Below are positions 1 through 12,269 of a DNA stretch of 64,000 bases, in pieces (the stretch's first letter is position 1; every line of letters begins with the position of its first letter). This DNA comes from Ramlibacter sp. Its GTDB lineage: Bacteria; Pseudomonadota; Gammaproteobacteria; Burkholderiales; Burkholderiaceae_C. Position numbers and translations under genes: made by a program. The stretch spans positions 930,001-994,000 of the forward strand of contig JAHBZN010000001.1 in NCBI GenBank assembly GCA_019635415.1. The letters are read 5' to 3'. Under the pieces are notes generated by a model. It had not been told where the DNA came from. It did no database searches and saw only the letters and a program-made list of their open reading frames with translations.

Positions 1-448
1 AGAACAGGATGGCGCCGTGCTGCGGCGCCAGCAGGGCGAATGTTTCGGTCTGCGACGCCAGTGCCTCGTGGTCCGGCTCGTTCTCGAAGTCCATGCGCAG
101 CAGCTGCTGCTGGCGCCCGATCACGCGCAGCTTGACGGTGGTCTGCAGGCCCGGGTCGCGCGCCAGGTGCGTCTGGACGCCGGTGTTGCGCATCAGGGCT
201 TCGAGCTTGCGGCCGGGCTCATCTTCGCCCATCACGCCAATGAAACTGGCCTGGGCCCCGAGCGTGGTGACATTGAAGGCCACGTTGCCGGCTCCGCCGA
301 TGGTTTCGATCTCACGGGTGACGCGCACCACGGGCACTGGCGCCTCGGGTGAGATGCGGTCCACCGCGCCATGCCAGTAGCGGTCGAGCATGGCGTCACC
401 CACCACGAGCACGCGGGCGGCAGCGAGTTGTTGTCTGCTGGGATTCAT
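1..448 (-). CDS. rfaE: RfaE/HldE-type heptose-7-phosphate kinase, 5' part
   Basis: Carbohydrate kinase of the PfkB/ribokinase family that phosphorylates D-glycero-beta-D-manno-heptose 7-phosphate for ADP-heptose and LPS inner-core synthesis in the cytoplasm. Only the first 149 codons lie in the window; the gene runs off the left edge. Visible hallmarks are VVGDAMLDRYWHG at residues 15-27, RISPEAPVPVV at 31-41 and the PfkB signature GGAGNVAFN at 51-59. The ATG overlaps the lapB stop as ATGA, which implies translational coupling as the last visible gene of the rpsA-ihfB-lapA-lapB operon. Whether a cytidylyltransferase domain is fused at the C-terminus cannot be seen. Confidence 0.93.
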   Translation of the reverse strand, partial: MNPSRQQLAAARVLVVGDAMLDRYWHGAVDRISPEAPVPVVRVTREIETIGGAGNVAFNVTTLGAQASFIGVMGEDEPGRKLEALMRNTGVQTHLARDPGLQTTVKLRVIGRQQQLLRMDFENEPDHEALASQTETFALLAPQHGAILF

Positions 449-1578
449 AGTTCTTCGACGCGGCGAGGCGGGTAGCTGTCCCAGGCCTGGCAGCCGGGGC
501 ATTGCCAGAAATGCTGCTTGGCCTCGAAGCCGCAGGCCGCGCAGCGGTAGCGGGTCAGGGGGCGGGCGGCATGCTCCAGCGCATTCTGCACATGCAGGTG
601 GATGTCCTCGCTGGCGAGCTTCTCGCCGGCCAGCCACTTGGTGGCGGCGACCAGGGAGGGCTCGCGCTTGAGGTGATTGGCGTACCACTCACGCGCCGCG
701 GCGGGATCGGACTCGAGCGCGGCGATGGCGTCCAGCACGTCCAGGGAAGGCGACAGTTCGTAGCTGGCCTGCAGCACCTGCAGGGCCTGGTCCTGCTGTC
801 CACTGGCCGTGGCGGCCTCGGCGAGCTTTCGGGCCGTGAGCGCGATGGAGGTGGGCACGGCATGGGCCAGTGACAGCAGCGTCCGGGTGGCGGCGGCGGC
901 GTCGCCTCGACGGCTTTGCAGCGCGGCCATCTCCATGCGTGCGCGCGGCGCCTGTGGCGCGGCGGACAGGGCCTGGCGCAGCAGCGGTTCGGCCTGGTCG
1001 TCGGGTGCGCGTGCGGCCTGCTCGCACAGGTAGTGCGCCAGCCTCGTGCGAAAGCTGCCTTCTCCCGAGGCTTCGAGCCGCTCGGCCACCTCGCTGGCCT
1101 GTGCCCAGTCGCGCGAGCGTTCGTAGATGGCCAGCAGCGCCAGGCGGGCCTGGGCCTCGAAGGCCGTGCCCTCGAGGCGGCGCAGGGCATCCTCGGCCCG
1201 GTCCAGCAGGCCGGCTTTCAGAAAGTCCAGTGCCAGCGCATGCTGGGCCCGGTCGCGGTCGGCGCGGGCCAGGTCACCACGCGACAGCAGATGCTCATGC
1301 ACCCGCACCGCGCGTTCGTACTCGCCGCGGCGGCGGAACAGGTTGCCCAGCGCGAAGTGCAGCTCCGAGGTGTCGGGGTCGTTCTGGACGGCTTCGATGA
1401 AGGCGTCGATGGCCTGGTCCTGCTGTTCGTTGAGCAGGTAGTTGAGGCCGCGGAAATACGCCTTGGGCGCCTGGCGGTTCTCGATGCGCAACTGGCGCAG
1501 GTCCAGCCGCGAGGCCACCCAGCCCAGAACGAACACCACGGGCAGGCCCAGCAGCAGCCAGCTCAGGTCAAAGTCCAT
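445..1578 (-). CDS. lapB: LPS assembly protein LapB (TPR, rubredoxin-type C-terminus)
   Basis: Inner-membrane-anchored TPR protein of 377 residues that, in characterised bacteria, couples LPS synthesis to LpxC turnover by FtsH. An N-terminal membrane segment covers roughly residues 7-21, TPR-like helices fill residues 40-330, and a rubredoxin-type zinc/iron knuckle ends the protein (CAAC at 346-349, CPGC at 360-363). The ORF could extend 23 codons upstream, but the MDFDLSWLL start gives the normal LapB N-terminus and keeps an 11-bp overlap with lapA, the usual arrangement. It lies between lapA and rfaE, consistent with an LPS role. Confidence 0.95.
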   Translation of the reverse strand: MDFDLSWLLLGLPVVFVLGWVASRLDLRQLRIENRQAPKAYFRGLNYLLNEQQDQAIDAFIEAVQNDPDTSELHFALGNLFRRRGEYERAVRVHEHLLSRGDLARADRDRAQHALALDFLKAGLLDRAEDALRRLEGTAFEAQARLALLAIYERSRDWAQASEVAERLEASGEGSFRTRLAHYLCEQAARAPDDQAEPLLRQALSAAPQAPRARMEMAALQSRRGDAAAATRTLLSLAHAVPTSIALTARKLAEAATASGQQDQALQVLQASYELSPSLDVLDAIAALESDPAAAREWYANHLKREPSLVAATKWLAGEKLASEDIHLHVQNALEHAARPLTRYRCAACGFEAKQHFWQCPGCQAWDSYPPRRVEEL

Positions 1579-1852
1579 GGTGCAGGGTCGAGCTGGCGTC
1601 TTCGGGTGTCGCCGTCTGCGGTCCGTGGCTGGCCTTGCGTGCGGCACGGCGGTGTTTCCACCAGCGCGGCACCATGCCCATCACGCCTACGGCCAGGCCC
1701 AGCGCGAAAGCCACCAGCACCACCAGCACCTGCGGCGCGCGCCACTGGGTGCCAAAAAAGAAGTGCACCGTGGCGTCCTGCTGGTTGTTCAGCGCAAAGG
1801 CGAACAGGGTAAAAAAAATGGCTGCCTTGAGCAGCCACATGAGGTATTTCAT
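1568..1852 (-). CDS. lapA: LapA-domain membrane protein
   Basis: Small inner-membrane protein of 94 residues with two hydrophobic helices (about residues 5-22 and 41-62) and the LapA-family feature of a short loop after an N-N-x-x-D segment. LapA is the conserved partner encoded upstream of LapB; its exact biochemical role in LPS assembly is not settled. The end overlaps the lapB start by 11 bp, so the two are probably co-translated. The C-terminal tail is basic and presumably cytoplasmic. Confidence 0.9.
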   Translation of the reverse strand: MKYLMWLLKAAIFFTLFAFALNNQQDATVHFFFGTQWRAPQVLVVLVAFALGLAVGVMGMVPRWWKHRRAARKASHGPQTATPEDASSTLHHGL

Positions 1853-1886
1853 CCATCTCCTCAGTGACGAAGAGATTCTATCGGGC

Positions 1887-2213
1887 TCAGTCGCTGGCGG
1901 GCTGTGCCACGGCCACGGCTTCGAGCTCGGCCGTGCGCTTGTCCACCGCTTCGCGCAGGGCCTTGCCCGGCTTGAAGTGGGGAACGCGCTTTTCGGGAAT
2001 GTGCACGCTTTCGCCGCTGCGCGGGTTGCGCCCCATGCGGGGCGGCCTGCGGTTGATCGAGAAGCTGCCGAAGCCGCGGATCTCGATGCGGTGGCCTCGC
2101 ACCAGCGCGTCGCTCATGGCATCAAGAATGGTCTTGACAGCATATTCGGCATCACGGTGCGTGAGCTGGCTGAAGCGGGCGGCCAGCTCTTCGACAAGGT
2201 CAGATCGGGTCAT
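1887..2213 (-). CDS. ihfB: Integration host factor subunit beta
   Basis: DNA-bending nucleoid protein, the beta half of the IHF heterodimer, which binds the minor groove and assists recombination, replication and promoter architecture. The chosen ATG gives [10 protein letters not shown], the family N-terminus, and a 108-residue protein; a GTG three codons upstream is possible but less likely. The IHF/HU signature [10 protein letters not shown] is followed by the DNA-intercalating arm around [15 protein letters not shown] and the HFKPGK segment. The C-terminus is slightly extended ([14 protein letters not shown]). It sits directly downstream of rpsA, the classical rpsA-ihfB arrangement. Confidence 0.96.
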   Translation of the reverse strand: MTRSDLVEELAARFSQLTHRDAEYAVKTILDAMSDALVRGHRIEIRGFGSFSINRRPPRMGRNPRSGESVHIPEKRVPHFKPGKALREAVDKRTAELEAVAVAQPASD

Positions 2214-2261
2214 ATCGGGCACGACACGGCGAGGCGGGCCCCACCGTGTCGCCAGGACGGT

Positions 2262-3947
2262 TTACTTGTCGGAGTTGTCCAGCTTGGCGCGCAGCAGGGC
2301 GCCCAGGCTGGTGGTGCCGGCGTTCTCGCGGGAAGACTGCTGGTTCAGGCTGGCCATCGCACCCTGCTCGTCAGCCATGTCCTTGGCCTTGATCGAGAGC
2401 TGGATGTTGCGTGTCTTGCGGTCGATGTTGACGACCACGGTCGACACTTCGTCGCCTTCCTTGAGCACATTGCGGGCGTCTTCCACGCGGTCGCGGGAGA
2501 TTTCCGAGGCACGCAGGTAGCCCACGATGTCTTCGCCCAGGTCGATCTCGGCGCCCTTGGCGTCCACGGTCTTGACCTTGCCGGACACCACGGAGCCCTT
2601 GTCGTGCACCGAGACGAAGGTGGCAAACGGGTCGCCGTCGAGCTGCTTGATGCCCAGGCTGATGCGCTCGCGGTCCACGTCCACGGCCAGCACGATGGCG
2701 TCCACTTCCTGGCCCTTCTTGTAGTTGCGCACGGCGGCTTCGCCGGGCTCGTTCCAGGACAGGTCGGACAGGTGCACCAGGCCGTCGATGCCGGCAGCCA
2801 GACCCACGAACACGCCGAAGTCGGTGATCGACTTGATCGGGCCCTTGACGCGGTCGCCGCGCTTGGTGTTCTGCGCGAATTCCTGCCACGGGTTGGCCTT
2901 GCACTGCTTCATGCCCAGGGAGATGCGGCGCTTGTCTTCGTCGATCTCCAGGACCATGACTTCCACTTCGTCGCCCAGGGAGACGATCTTGGAGGGGGCC
3001 ACGTTCTTGTTGGTCCAGTCCATTTCGGAGACGTGCACCAGGCCTTCGATGCCGGGCTCGAGTTCCACGAACGCGCCGTAGTCGGCGATGTTGGTGATCT
3101 TGCCGAACATGCGGGTGCCCTGCGGGTAGCGGCGGTTCACGCCCATCCAGGGGTCGTCGCCCATCTGCTTGAGACCCAGGGACACGCGGTTCTTCTCGGT
3201 GTCGAACTTGAGGATCTTGGCGGTGATTTCCTGGCCGGCCTGAACGACTTCGCTCGGGTGGCGGACACGGCGCCAGGCCATGTCGGTGATGTGCAGCAGG
3301 CCGTCGATGCCGCCCAGGTCCACGAACGCACCGTACTCGGTGATGTTCTTGACCACGCCGCGCACGACGGAACCTTCCTTGAGGGTTTCCATCAGCTTGG
3401 CGCGCTCTTCGCCCATGGAGGCTTCGACCACGGCGCGGCGGCTCAGCACCACGTTGTTGCGCTTGCGGTCCAGCTTGATGACCTTGAACTCGAGGGTCTT
3501 GTTCTCGAACGGGGTCAGGTCCTTGATGGGACGGGTGTCGATCAGCGAGCCGGGCAGGAAGGCGCGGATGCCATTGACCAGCACGGTCAGGCCGCCCTTG
3601 ACCTTGCCGCTGGTGGTGCCGGTCACGAATTCGCCGGACTCCAGGGCCTTTTCCAGGCTCATCCACGAGGCCAGGCGCTTGGCCTTGTCGCGCGACAGGA
3701 TGGTGTCGCCGTAGCCGTTTTCGATGGCGTCGATGGCCACCGAGACGAAATCGCCCACCTGGACTTCGATTTCGCCCTTGTCATTCTTGAATTCGTCGAT
3801 CGGCACATAGGCTTCGGACTTGAGCCCGGCGTTGACGACGACGAAACTGTGTTCGATACGGACCACTTCGGAGGTGATCACTTCGCCGGCGCGCATTTCA
3901 GAGCGCTGCAGCGATTCTTCGAACATCGAGGCAAATGATTCAGACAT
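2262..3947 (-). CDS. rpsA: 30S ribosomal protein S1
   Basis: Ribosomal protein S1, 561 residues against 557 in E. coli, made of six tandem S1 RNA-binding (OB-fold) domains; it recruits structured mRNAs to the 30S subunit. Repeated domain endings such as GRVSLG and [13 protein letters not shown] segments are visible, as are repeated YGAFV-DLGG cores. The start [13 protein letters not shown] is preceded by an AAGGAAA Shine-Dalgarno; a 38-codon upstream extension of the frame is not family-like and was dropped. Upstream is the aroA-cmk fusion and downstream ihfB, as in many proteobacteria. Confidence 0.97.
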   Translation of the reverse strand: MSESFASMFEESLQRSEMRAGEVITSEVVRIEHSFVVVNAGLKSEAYVPIDEFKNDKGEIEVQVGDFVSVAIDAIENGYGDTILSRDKAKRLASWMSLEKALESGEFVTGTTSGKVKGGLTVLVNGIRAFLPGSLIDTRPIKDLTPFENKTLEFKVIKLDRKRNNVVLSRRAVVEASMGEERAKLMETLKEGSVVRGVVKNITEYGAFVDLGGIDGLLHITDMAWRRVRHPSEVVQAGQEITAKILKFDTEKNRVSLGLKQMGDDPWMGVNRRYPQGTRMFGKITNIADYGAFVELEPGIEGLVHVSEMDWTNKNVAPSKIVSLGDEVEVMVLEIDEDKRRISLGMKQCKANPWQEFAQNTKRGDRVKGPIKSITDFGVFVGLAAGIDGLVHLSDLSWNEPGEAAVRNYKKGQEVDAIVLAVDVDRERISLGIKQLDGDPFATFVSVHDKGSVVSGKVKTVDAKGAEIDLGEDIVGYLRASEISRDRVEDARNVLKEGDEVSTVVVNIDRKTRNIQLSIKAKDMADEQGAMASLNQQSSRENAGTTSLGALLRAKLDNSDK

Positions 3948-4100
3948 TGGGTTTCCTTGCACGTCACGCAGGTTTCCAGCGGCACCATTGCAGCTGTTTC
4001 TAGGACTGATGACGGCGGTTGGTTGCGGATCAGGTCCGCGGGTTAGGTAGATGAACCACACTGCCTGGGCGCTGGCGCGCGAGAGGGGCAGTGCGGGCCT

Positions 4101-6131
4101 TCAGTCTTTCGGGGAAGCCCCGAATGGCTGTTTGTCCTGCCACCATGACAGCACCTGGGCAACCGATTCTTCAACCGACTGCTCGGAGTTGTCGAGCAAC
4201 AGGGCATCTGCGGCAGGCCTCAGTGGCGCCACGCTGCGGGACGAGTCCCTGGCATCGCGGGCTTCCAAATCTTGCCGAAGACTGTCGAGTGTAGCTGAAA
4301 AACCCTTTGAAATCAACTGCTTATGGCGCCGTTCGGCGCGCTTGGCGGCACTGGCCGTCAAAAACAGCTTGAGGGGGGCCTGCGGGAAGATCACCGTGCC
4401 CATGTCCCGCCCGTCGGCCACCAGCCCCGGCAGCCGCCGGAAGCTGTGCTGCAGCGCCACCAGCGCCGTGCGCACCGATGGCAGTGCCGAGACGCGCGAG
4501 GCGTTCATGCCGGCCTCCTCGGTGCGGATGGCGTCGCTCACGTCCTCGCCGTCGAGCAGCACATGGCCCCCTGCGAAGCGCACCGGCAGCTGGCGGGCCA
4601 GCGTGGCGATGGCGGCTTCGTGGGCAGCGTCCAGCGCCAGGCCGGCGCGCAGCGCGGCCAGCGCAGTGACCCGGTACAGCGCCCCCGAGTCGAGGTAGTG
4701 GTAGCCCAGTTGCTGCGCCAGCGTGGCCGCCAGCGTGCCCTTGCCGGACGCCGTGGGGCCGTCGATGCAGATCACGGGCACCCGGTCCGCCACGGGTTCG
4801 ACCACCGAGAACAGGGTCTCGAAATAGTCGGGAAAGGTCTTGGCCACGCAGCGCGGGTCCTCGATGCGCACCGGCACCGCATCGGCGTTGAACGCCGCGA
4901 GCGAGAAGCACATGGCCACGCGGTGATCGTCATAGGTGTGGATGCTGGCGGCCTTCCAGCGCCGGGGCGGAGTGATGCGCAGCCAGTCCGGGCCTTCTTC
5001 CACCGTGGCGCCGAGCTTGGCGCATTCGGTGGCCATGGCGGCAATGCGGTCGGTCTCCTTGACGCGCCAACTGGCGATGTTGCGCAGCGTGGTGGTGCCG
5101 TCGGCAAACAGGGCCATCACGGCCAGTGTCATGGCCGCATCGGGGATGTGGTTGCAATCGAGGTCGATGGCCTTGAGCGGCCAGCCCTTGCCGGGCTCGC
5201 CGCGCGACACCTCCAGCCAGTTCGGGCCGCTGCGCACCACGGCACCCATGGCCTGGGCGGCTTCGATGAAGCGGATGTCGCCCTGGATCGAATCCGCGCC
5301 GACCCCCTGAATTTTCAGGCCATTCTGGCCTGCAGCCCTTGCTGCCAGGGCACCGAGCGCTATGAAATAGCTAGCAGACGAGGCATCGGCTTCGACGTGG
5401 ATGCTGCCCGGGGAGCGGTAGCGGCTGCCTGCGGGCAGGGTGAAGCGCTGCCAGCGGTCCTCGCCGTCCGGTCGCTGCACCGTGATGCCGAAGCGCGCCA
5501 GCAGGTTGAGCGTGATCTCGATGTAGGGCCGGGAGATCAGCTCACCCACCACCTCGATCACCACGTCGCGCTGCGCCACCAGGGGCAGGGCCATGAGCAG
5601 GGCCGTGAGGAACTGGCTCGACACGTCGCCGCGCACGCGGATCGGTGCCTGCAGCGCCAGCACCGGCCGCCCGATGCGCAGGGGCGGAAAGCCCTCCTGC
5701 CCCAGGTAGTCGATCGCGCAGCCCAGCTGGCGCAGCGCATCCACGAGGTCGCCGATGGGCCGCTCGTGCATGCGCGGCACGCCACTGAGCTCGAATTCCC
5801 CCCCCAGCACAGCCAGCGCGGCCGTGAGCGGCCGCATGGCCGTGCCCGCGTTGCCCATGAAGAGCCTGGCCGGGGAGACCGGCGTCCGTCCGCCGAGGCC
5901 GGTGATGCGCACCAGCGCCCCCTCGTGGGTGACGCTGCAGCCGAGTTGGCGCAACGCGGCGAGCATCACGCGCGTGTCGTCGGAGTCCAGCAGGTCGTGG
6001 ATTTCGGTGGTGCCCTCGCACAGCGCGGCAAGCAGCAGCACCCGGTTGGAGATGCTTTTGGACCCGGGCAGGGTGACGGTACCGCCCGCGCGGGCCAGGG
6101 GAGGGAGGTCGAGGAACTCGGTGGCGTACAT
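4101..6131 (-). CDS. aroA-cmk: Fused EPSP synthase / cytidylate kinase
   Basis: One 676-residue ORF joining 3-phosphoshikimate 1-carboxyvinyltransferase (shikimate pathway step 6) to CMP kinase (pyrimidine nucleotide recycling). The EPSPS part spans residues 1-445 with [10 protein letters not shown] at 21-30, the GNAGTAMRP active-site loop at 93-101 and DDHRVAM at 401-407. The CMK part starts near 451 with the P-loop GPTASGKGT at 458-466 and [11 protein letters not shown] at 573-583. No stop or frameshift separates them. Such fusions are known to me in Comamonadaceae; elsewhere the two genes are adjacent. Residues about 253-273 of the EPSPS part are encoded by a dispersed repeat-like segment (see 5312-5375). 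Confidence 0.96.
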   Translation of the reverse strand: MYATEFLDLPPLARAGGTVTLPGSKSISNRVLLLAALCEGTTEIHDLLDSDDTRVMLAALRQLGCSVTHEGALVRITGLGGRTPVSPARLFMGNAGTAMRPLTAALAVLGGEFELSGVPRMHERPIGDLVDALRQLGCAIDYLGQEGFPPLRIGRPVLALQAPIRVRGDVSSQFLTALLMALPLVAQRDVVIEVVGELISRPYIEITLNLLARFGITVQRPDGEDRWQRFTLPAGSRYRSPGSIHVEADASSASYFIALGALAARAAGQNGLKIQGVGADSIQGDIRFIEAAQAMGAVVRSGPNWLEVSRGEPGKGWPLKAIDLDCNHIPDAAMTLAVMALFADGTTTLRNIASWRVKETDRIAAMATECAKLGATVEEGPDWLRITPPRRWKAASIHTYDDHRVAMCFSLAAFNADAVPVRIEDPRCVAKTFPDYFETLFSVVEPVADRVPVICIDGPTASGKGTLAATLAQQLGYHYLDSGALYRVTALAALRAGLALDAAHEAAIATLARQLPVRFAGGHVLLDGEDVSDAIRTEEAGMNASRVSALPSVRTALVALQHSFRRLPGLVADGRDMGTVIFPQAPLKLFLTASAAKRAERRHKQLISKGFSATLDSLRQDLEARDARDSSRSVAPLRPAADALLLDNSEQSVEESVAQVLSWWQDKQPFGASPKD
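5312..5375. repeat. Dispersed repeat copy B, in frame inside aroA-cmk
   Basis: This stretch matches the intergenic repeat at 9342-9406 in layout and in many bases: TTCA at one end, the block TGGCCTG then AGCCC, a GC-rich variable stem ending in GGG, and GCTAT-GAAA-TAG-AGCA at the other end. Here it is read through on the minus strand as EPSPS residues about 253-273, giving a loop a few residues longer than the E. coli enzyme. I associate the family with short palindromic repeats common in Comamonadaceae genomes, from memory only. Confidence 0.5.
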
Positions 6132-6174
6132 CAGCGGCGGCGCGGCAGCCCAGCCGCCGGCATGGCATTCATGG

Positions 6175-7050
6175 TTATTTCTTCGGGGCGGTGCCCATGC
6201 GCCAGTGCGCGCGGGTCTCGCTGGCCTGGCGCACCAGGCCCTCCAGCGCGTCGGAGTTGCCGCTCTGGATCATGATTTCGAGCGAGTGCAGGGCATCGCG
6301 GAATTTCTTGGACTGGCTCAGCAGCTCCTCGCGGTTGGCCAGCAGCACGTCACGCCACATCTTGGGGTCGCTGGCGGCGATGCGCGTGAAGTCGCGAAAG
6401 CCCGGCCCCGCCAGCGACAGGTAGTCGCGGCCGTGCGGCTGGTTGGTGATGCCGTTGATCAGGGCAAACGCCACCAGATGGGGCAGGTGGCTGACGGCGG
6501 CGAAGGCCGCATCATGCGACTCGGGGGACATCTGGATCACCTTGCTGCCCAGGGCGGTCCACAGGTCCACCGCCTGCTGGAGCTTGGCAGTCATGGTGCG
6601 TTCGATCGGCGTCAGGATGACCTGCTTGCCGCTGTAGAGATCCGGGTCGGCATGGTCCACGCCCGACACTTCCTTGCCGGTCACGGGGTGGGCCGGGATG
6701 AAGGTGGCCACGTGGGCGCCCAGCACCCGGCGGGCGGCATCGACCACGTCCCGCTTGGTCGACCCCACGTCCATGATCAGGGTGTTGGCGGTGACCAGGT
6801 GCTTGATGGCCTTGAGCGTGGCCTCGGTCGCCGAGACCGGCACGGCCAGCAGCACGATGTCGGCGCCCGACACGGCCAGCAGCGCGGACGGGGCCTCCAC
6901 GTCGATCACGCCCATCTGGCGTGCCCGCTCGGTGGTGGACGGCGACTTGCTGTAGCCGACCACGCGCTTGACCAGGCCGGCGCGCTTGAGCGCCAGTGCG
7001 AAGGAGCCGCCCATGAGGCCGCAGCCGATCAGTCCCAGTTGTTCAAACAT
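6175..7050 (-). CDS. tyrA: Prephenate dehydrogenase
   Basis: NAD(P)-dependent prephenate (or arogenate) dehydrogenase of tyrosine synthesis, 291 residues. The Rossmann motif is [10 protein letters not shown] at 6-15, and the family motif HPVTGKE lies at 121-127. There is no chorismate mutase or ACT domain, so it is the monofunctional type; the mutase activity is carried by pheA upstream. Gene order pheA-tyrA-aroA on one strand makes a small aromatic amino-acid operon that leads into rpsA. Whether arogenate is also used cannot be told from sequence. Confidence 0.95.
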   Translation of the reverse strand: MFEQLGLIGCGLMGGSFALALKRAGLVKRVVGYSKSPSTTERARQMGVIDVEAPSALLAVSGADIVLLAVPVSATEATLKAIKHLVTANTLIMDVGSTKRDVVDAARRVLGAHVATFIPAHPVTGKEVSGVDHADPDLYSGKQVILTPIERTMTAKLQQAVDLWTALGSKVIQMSPESHDAAFAAVSHLPHLVAFALINGITNQPHGRDYLSLAGPGFRDFTRIAASDPKMWRDVLLANREELLSQSKKFRDALHSLEIMIQSGNSDALEGLVRQASETRAHWRMGTAPKK

Positions 7051-7130
7051 CGGTCAACGCTCCCGAAGGGCCGCCCCAGGGGAGGCTGGCCACAGGGGGC
7101 CGGACAATGAAGGTGAAGGCAGGTGCCATG

Positions 7131-8213
7131 TCATTCTCCCACCGGGTAGGTGCCCAGCACCTTGTAGAACGCGCACAGGCTTTGCAGGTCGCGCAGCGCG
7201 GCAGCCACATGCGGCTCGGTGGGGTGGCCCTGTACGTCAATGTAGAAATAGTATTCCCACTGCCCCGAACGCGCGGGGCGCGACTCGAAGCGCGTCATGG
7301 ACACGCCGTGCTTCTTGAGCGGCACCAGGATGTCATGGACCGCCCCGGGCTTGTTGGGCACCGACACGATCAGGCTCACGCAGTCGCGGCCCGACGCCTG
7401 GGGCGCCGCCAGCGTCTGCGGCAGGCAGATCACGGCGAAACGGGTGCGGTTGAAGGCATCGTCCTGCACCGCATGGGCCGCGATGTGCAGGCCGAACTCG
7501 CTGCCCGCGCGTTCGCTGGCAATGGCGGCCCAGCCCGGATTCCCGGCGGCCTGCCGGGCGCCTTCGGCGTTGCTGGACACGGCGCGCCGCTCCGCCCCGG
7601 GCAGGTGCTTGGTGAGCCAGCCCTGGCACTGGGCCAGGGCCTGCGGATGGGCCAGCACGACCTCGACGCCATCGAGCGACTTGGACAGGCGAAGCAGATG
7701 GTGGCGCACCAGCAGGCTGATCTCGCCAACGATGTGCAGCGGCGATTGCAGCAGCAGGTCGAGCGAGCGGGTGACCACGCCTTCGGTGTTGTTCTCCACC
7801 GGGACCACGCCGAAGTCGGCCGTGCCTGCGGTGGCAGCGTGGAACACTTCGTCGAAGTTCACGCAGGGCACATGCTCGATGCTCGAACCGAAGAACTGCA
7901 CTGCCGCCTGTTCACTGAAGGTGCCGGCCGGACCGAGGTAGGCCACGCGCTGCGGTGCCTCCAGGGCGCGGCAGGCCGACATGACCTCTCGCCAGATGGT
8001 GGCCACATTGGCCGCCTTCAGCGGCCCGGGGTTGGCGGCCTGCAGCCCGTTGATGACCTGGGCCTCGCGCTCGGGCCGGAACACGGCCGAACCCTCGGCC
8101 CGCTTGATTTCTCCGACCTCGTTGGCCAGCGCCGCGCGGCGATTCAGCAACGTGAGCAGCTCGCTGTCGACGGCGTCGATCTGCGTGCGGAGGTCGGCAA
8201 GGGATTGGGGCAT
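7131..8213 (-). CDS. pheA: Chorismate mutase / prephenate dehydratase (P-protein)
   Basis: Bifunctional P-protein of phenylalanine synthesis, about 360 residues. The N-terminal chorismate mutase helix bundle (residues 5-85, with LRTQIDAVDSELLTLLNRR) is followed by prephenate dehydratase (from AYLGPAGTFSEQA near 91, with the catalytic NRTRFAVI segment) and a C-terminal ACT domain with the ESRP phenylalanine-binding motif. ATG at 8211-8213 was chosen over an upstream TTG three codons earlier. It begins 11 bp after the serC stop and probably shares its transcript. Feedback control by phenylalanine is expected from the ACT domain. Confidence 0.95.
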   Translation of the reverse strand: MPQSLADLRTQIDAVDSELLTLLNRRAALANEVGEIKRAEGSAVFRPEREAQVINGLQAANPGPLKAANVATIWREVMSACRALEAPQRVAYLGPAGTFSEQAAVQFFGSSIEHVPCVNFDEVFHAATAGTADFGVVPVENNTEGVVTRSLDLLLQSPLHIVGEISLLVRHHLLRLSKSLDGVEVVLAHPQALAQCQGWLTKHLPGAERRAVSSNAEGARQAAGNPGWAAIASERAGSEFGLHIAAHAVQDDAFNRTRFAVICLPQTLAAPQASGRDCVSLIVSVPNKPGAVHDILVPLKKHGVSMTRFESRPARSGQWEYYFYIDVQGHPTEPHVAAALRDLQSLCAFYKVLGTYPVGE

Positions 8214-8224
8214 GTGGCGCAAAT

Positions 8225-9334
8225 TCAGGTGTTCTTTTTCTCAAATTCTCGCATGTAGTCCACCAGCGCCTGCACGCCGGCCAGCGGCATGGCGTTGTAG
8301 ATGCTGGCGCGCATGCCGCCGACCGACTTGTGGCCCTTGAGCTGCAGCAGCCCGCGCGCCTTCGCTCCCGCCAGGAAATCATCATTGCGCGATTCATCGG
8401 CCAGGAAGAAGGGCACATTCATTCGCGAGCGGCAGTTTCTGGCAACCTTGTTGGCATAAAACGCCGAACCGTCGATGAAGTCGTACAGCAGGGCCGCCTT
8501 GGCCATGTTGCGCCGCTCCATCGCGGCGATGCCGCTGGCATCGCCCTCGGTCTGCCGCTTGATCCACTGGAAGGTCAGGCCCGCGATGTAGATGGCCCAG
8601 GTCGGCGGCGTGTTGTACATGGATTGCTGCTCGGCCACGATCTTGTAGTCGAAGGCGCTGGGGCAGATGGGCAGGGCATGGCCCAGCAGGTCCTCGCGCA
8701 CCACCACCAGGGTGACGCCGGCCGGTCCGAGGTTCTTCTGGGCGCCGCCAAAGGCCAGGCCCACGCGCGACCAGTCCACGGGGCGCGAAGCCACATGCGA
8801 GGAGAAGTCGATCACCAGCGGCGCGTCGCAGCCCAGCGATTTCAGGTCCGGCAGTTCGTGAAACTCCACGCCGTGGATGGTTTCGTTGGTGCAGGCCTGC
8901 ACATAGCGGGTTCCGGTGCTCAGGTTCCAGCGCGCAGGTTCGGGCAGGGTGGTGTGGCCGTCGGCCTCGTTGCTGGCGGCAATGTGGACCTGGCTGCAGT
9001 ACTTGCGCGCTTCCTTCTGCGACTTCTGGCTCCAGCTGCCGGTGATCACGTGGTCGACGGTGGCGGCGTGCGACAGGTTCAGCGGCACGATGGCGTTCTC
9101 GGCCAGGCCGCCGCCCTGCATGAACAGGATGCGGAAGTTCGCCGGCACGGCCAGCAACTCGCGCAGGTCGGACTCGGCCTGCTCGTAGATCGAGATGAAC
9201 TCCCTGCCGCGGTGGCTCATCTCCATGACCCCCATGCCACTGCCGTGCCAGTCGAGCATTTCGGCCGCGGCCTGCTGCAACACCTCAGGTGGGATGGCGG
9301 CCGGGCCGGCGGAGAAGTTGTAGGGGCGGTTCAT
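8225..9334 (-). CDS. serC: Phosphoserine aminotransferase
   Basis: PLP-dependent class V aminotransferase of 369 residues that converts 3-phosphohydroxypyruvate to phosphoserine and also serves pyridoxal phosphate synthesis. N-terminal [10 protein letters not shown] at 6-15 and the Schiff-base lysine K200 in [12 protein letters not shown] are visible, and the [12 protein letters not shown] C-terminal segment is present. It lies between gyrA and pheA on the same strand. The 72-bp gap to gyrA is almost entirely filled by a dispersed repeat (9342-9406), which may separate the transcripts. Confidence 0.96.
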   Translation of the reverse strand: MNRPYNFSAGPAAIPPEVLQQAAAEMLDWHGSGMGVMEMSHRGREFISIYEQAESDLRELLAVPANFRILFMQGGGLAENAIVPLNLSHAATVDHVITGSWSQKSQKEARKYCSQVHIAASNEADGHTTLPEPARWNLSTGTRYVQACTNETIHGVEFHELPDLKSLGCDAPLVIDFSSHVASRPVDWSRVGLAFGGAQKNLGPAGVTLVVVREDLLGHALPICPSAFDYKIVAEQQSMYNTPPTWAIYIAGLTFQWIKRQTEGDASGIAAMERRNMAKAALLYDFIDGSAFYANKVARNCRSRMNVPFFLADESRNDDFLAGAKARGLLQLKGHKSVGGMRASIYNAMPLAGVQALVDYMREFEKKNT

Positions 9335-9341
9335 TCGACAG

Positions 9342-9406
9342 ATTCAAGACAAAATGGCCTGTAGCCCACGCCATTCGGGCGTGGTTAGCTATTGAAAATA
9401 TAGCAA
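9342..9406. repeat. Dispersed palindromic repeat copy A (gyrA/serC gap)
   Basis: The intergenic segment has an inner hairpin, CCACGCC-(attc)-GGGCGTGG, at 9366-9384 and a second palindrome, GCTATTGAAAATATAGC, at 9388-9404. The order and spacing of TGGCCTG, AGCCC, GGG and GCTAT-GAAA match the copy inside aroA-cmk at 5312-5375. In minus-strand RNA the inner hairpin could act as a processing or termination barrier between gyrA and serC. Confidence 0.6.
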
Positions 9407-12046
<2,640 letters not shown>

Positions 12047-12160
12047 GAAGGGCGGTGTGACGGCGGAAAGAGTGCAATTTTACGGGCAAGCGGCTGTAGC
12101 GATACCGCAACATATGGTTGCGAAGCGGTTTTGTCCTACGTGGACCTGAGCCGATAACCG

Positions 12161-12188
12161 TTGCGTGTGTAAGGACGTGTGGCACAAT
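12161..12188 (+). promoter_or_regulatory. Candidate ompA promoter
   Basis: TTGCGT at 12161-12166 and CACAAT at 12183-12188 are separated by 16 bp and would start transcription about 75 nt before the ompA ATG. The rest of the gyrA-ompA gap (12047-12269) shows no other clear signal apart from the ompA Shine-Dalgarno AGGAGA at 12261-12266. Confidence 0.35.
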
Positions 12189-12269
12189 TGTCCCAACGCT
12201 TTTGGTGATGGTCACCTTAATCGTCTTGTATCGCAGCGCGGCTGCGGCTTTTTCCCCAAGAGGAGAACC

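Noticed and set aside
1635..3938. Very long plus-strand ORF antisense to ihfB and rpsA (767 codons)
   Set aside because: It lies opposite S1/IHF genes with clear family sequence; its His/Gly/Ala-rich translation is typical of the antisense frame of GC-rich coding DNA.
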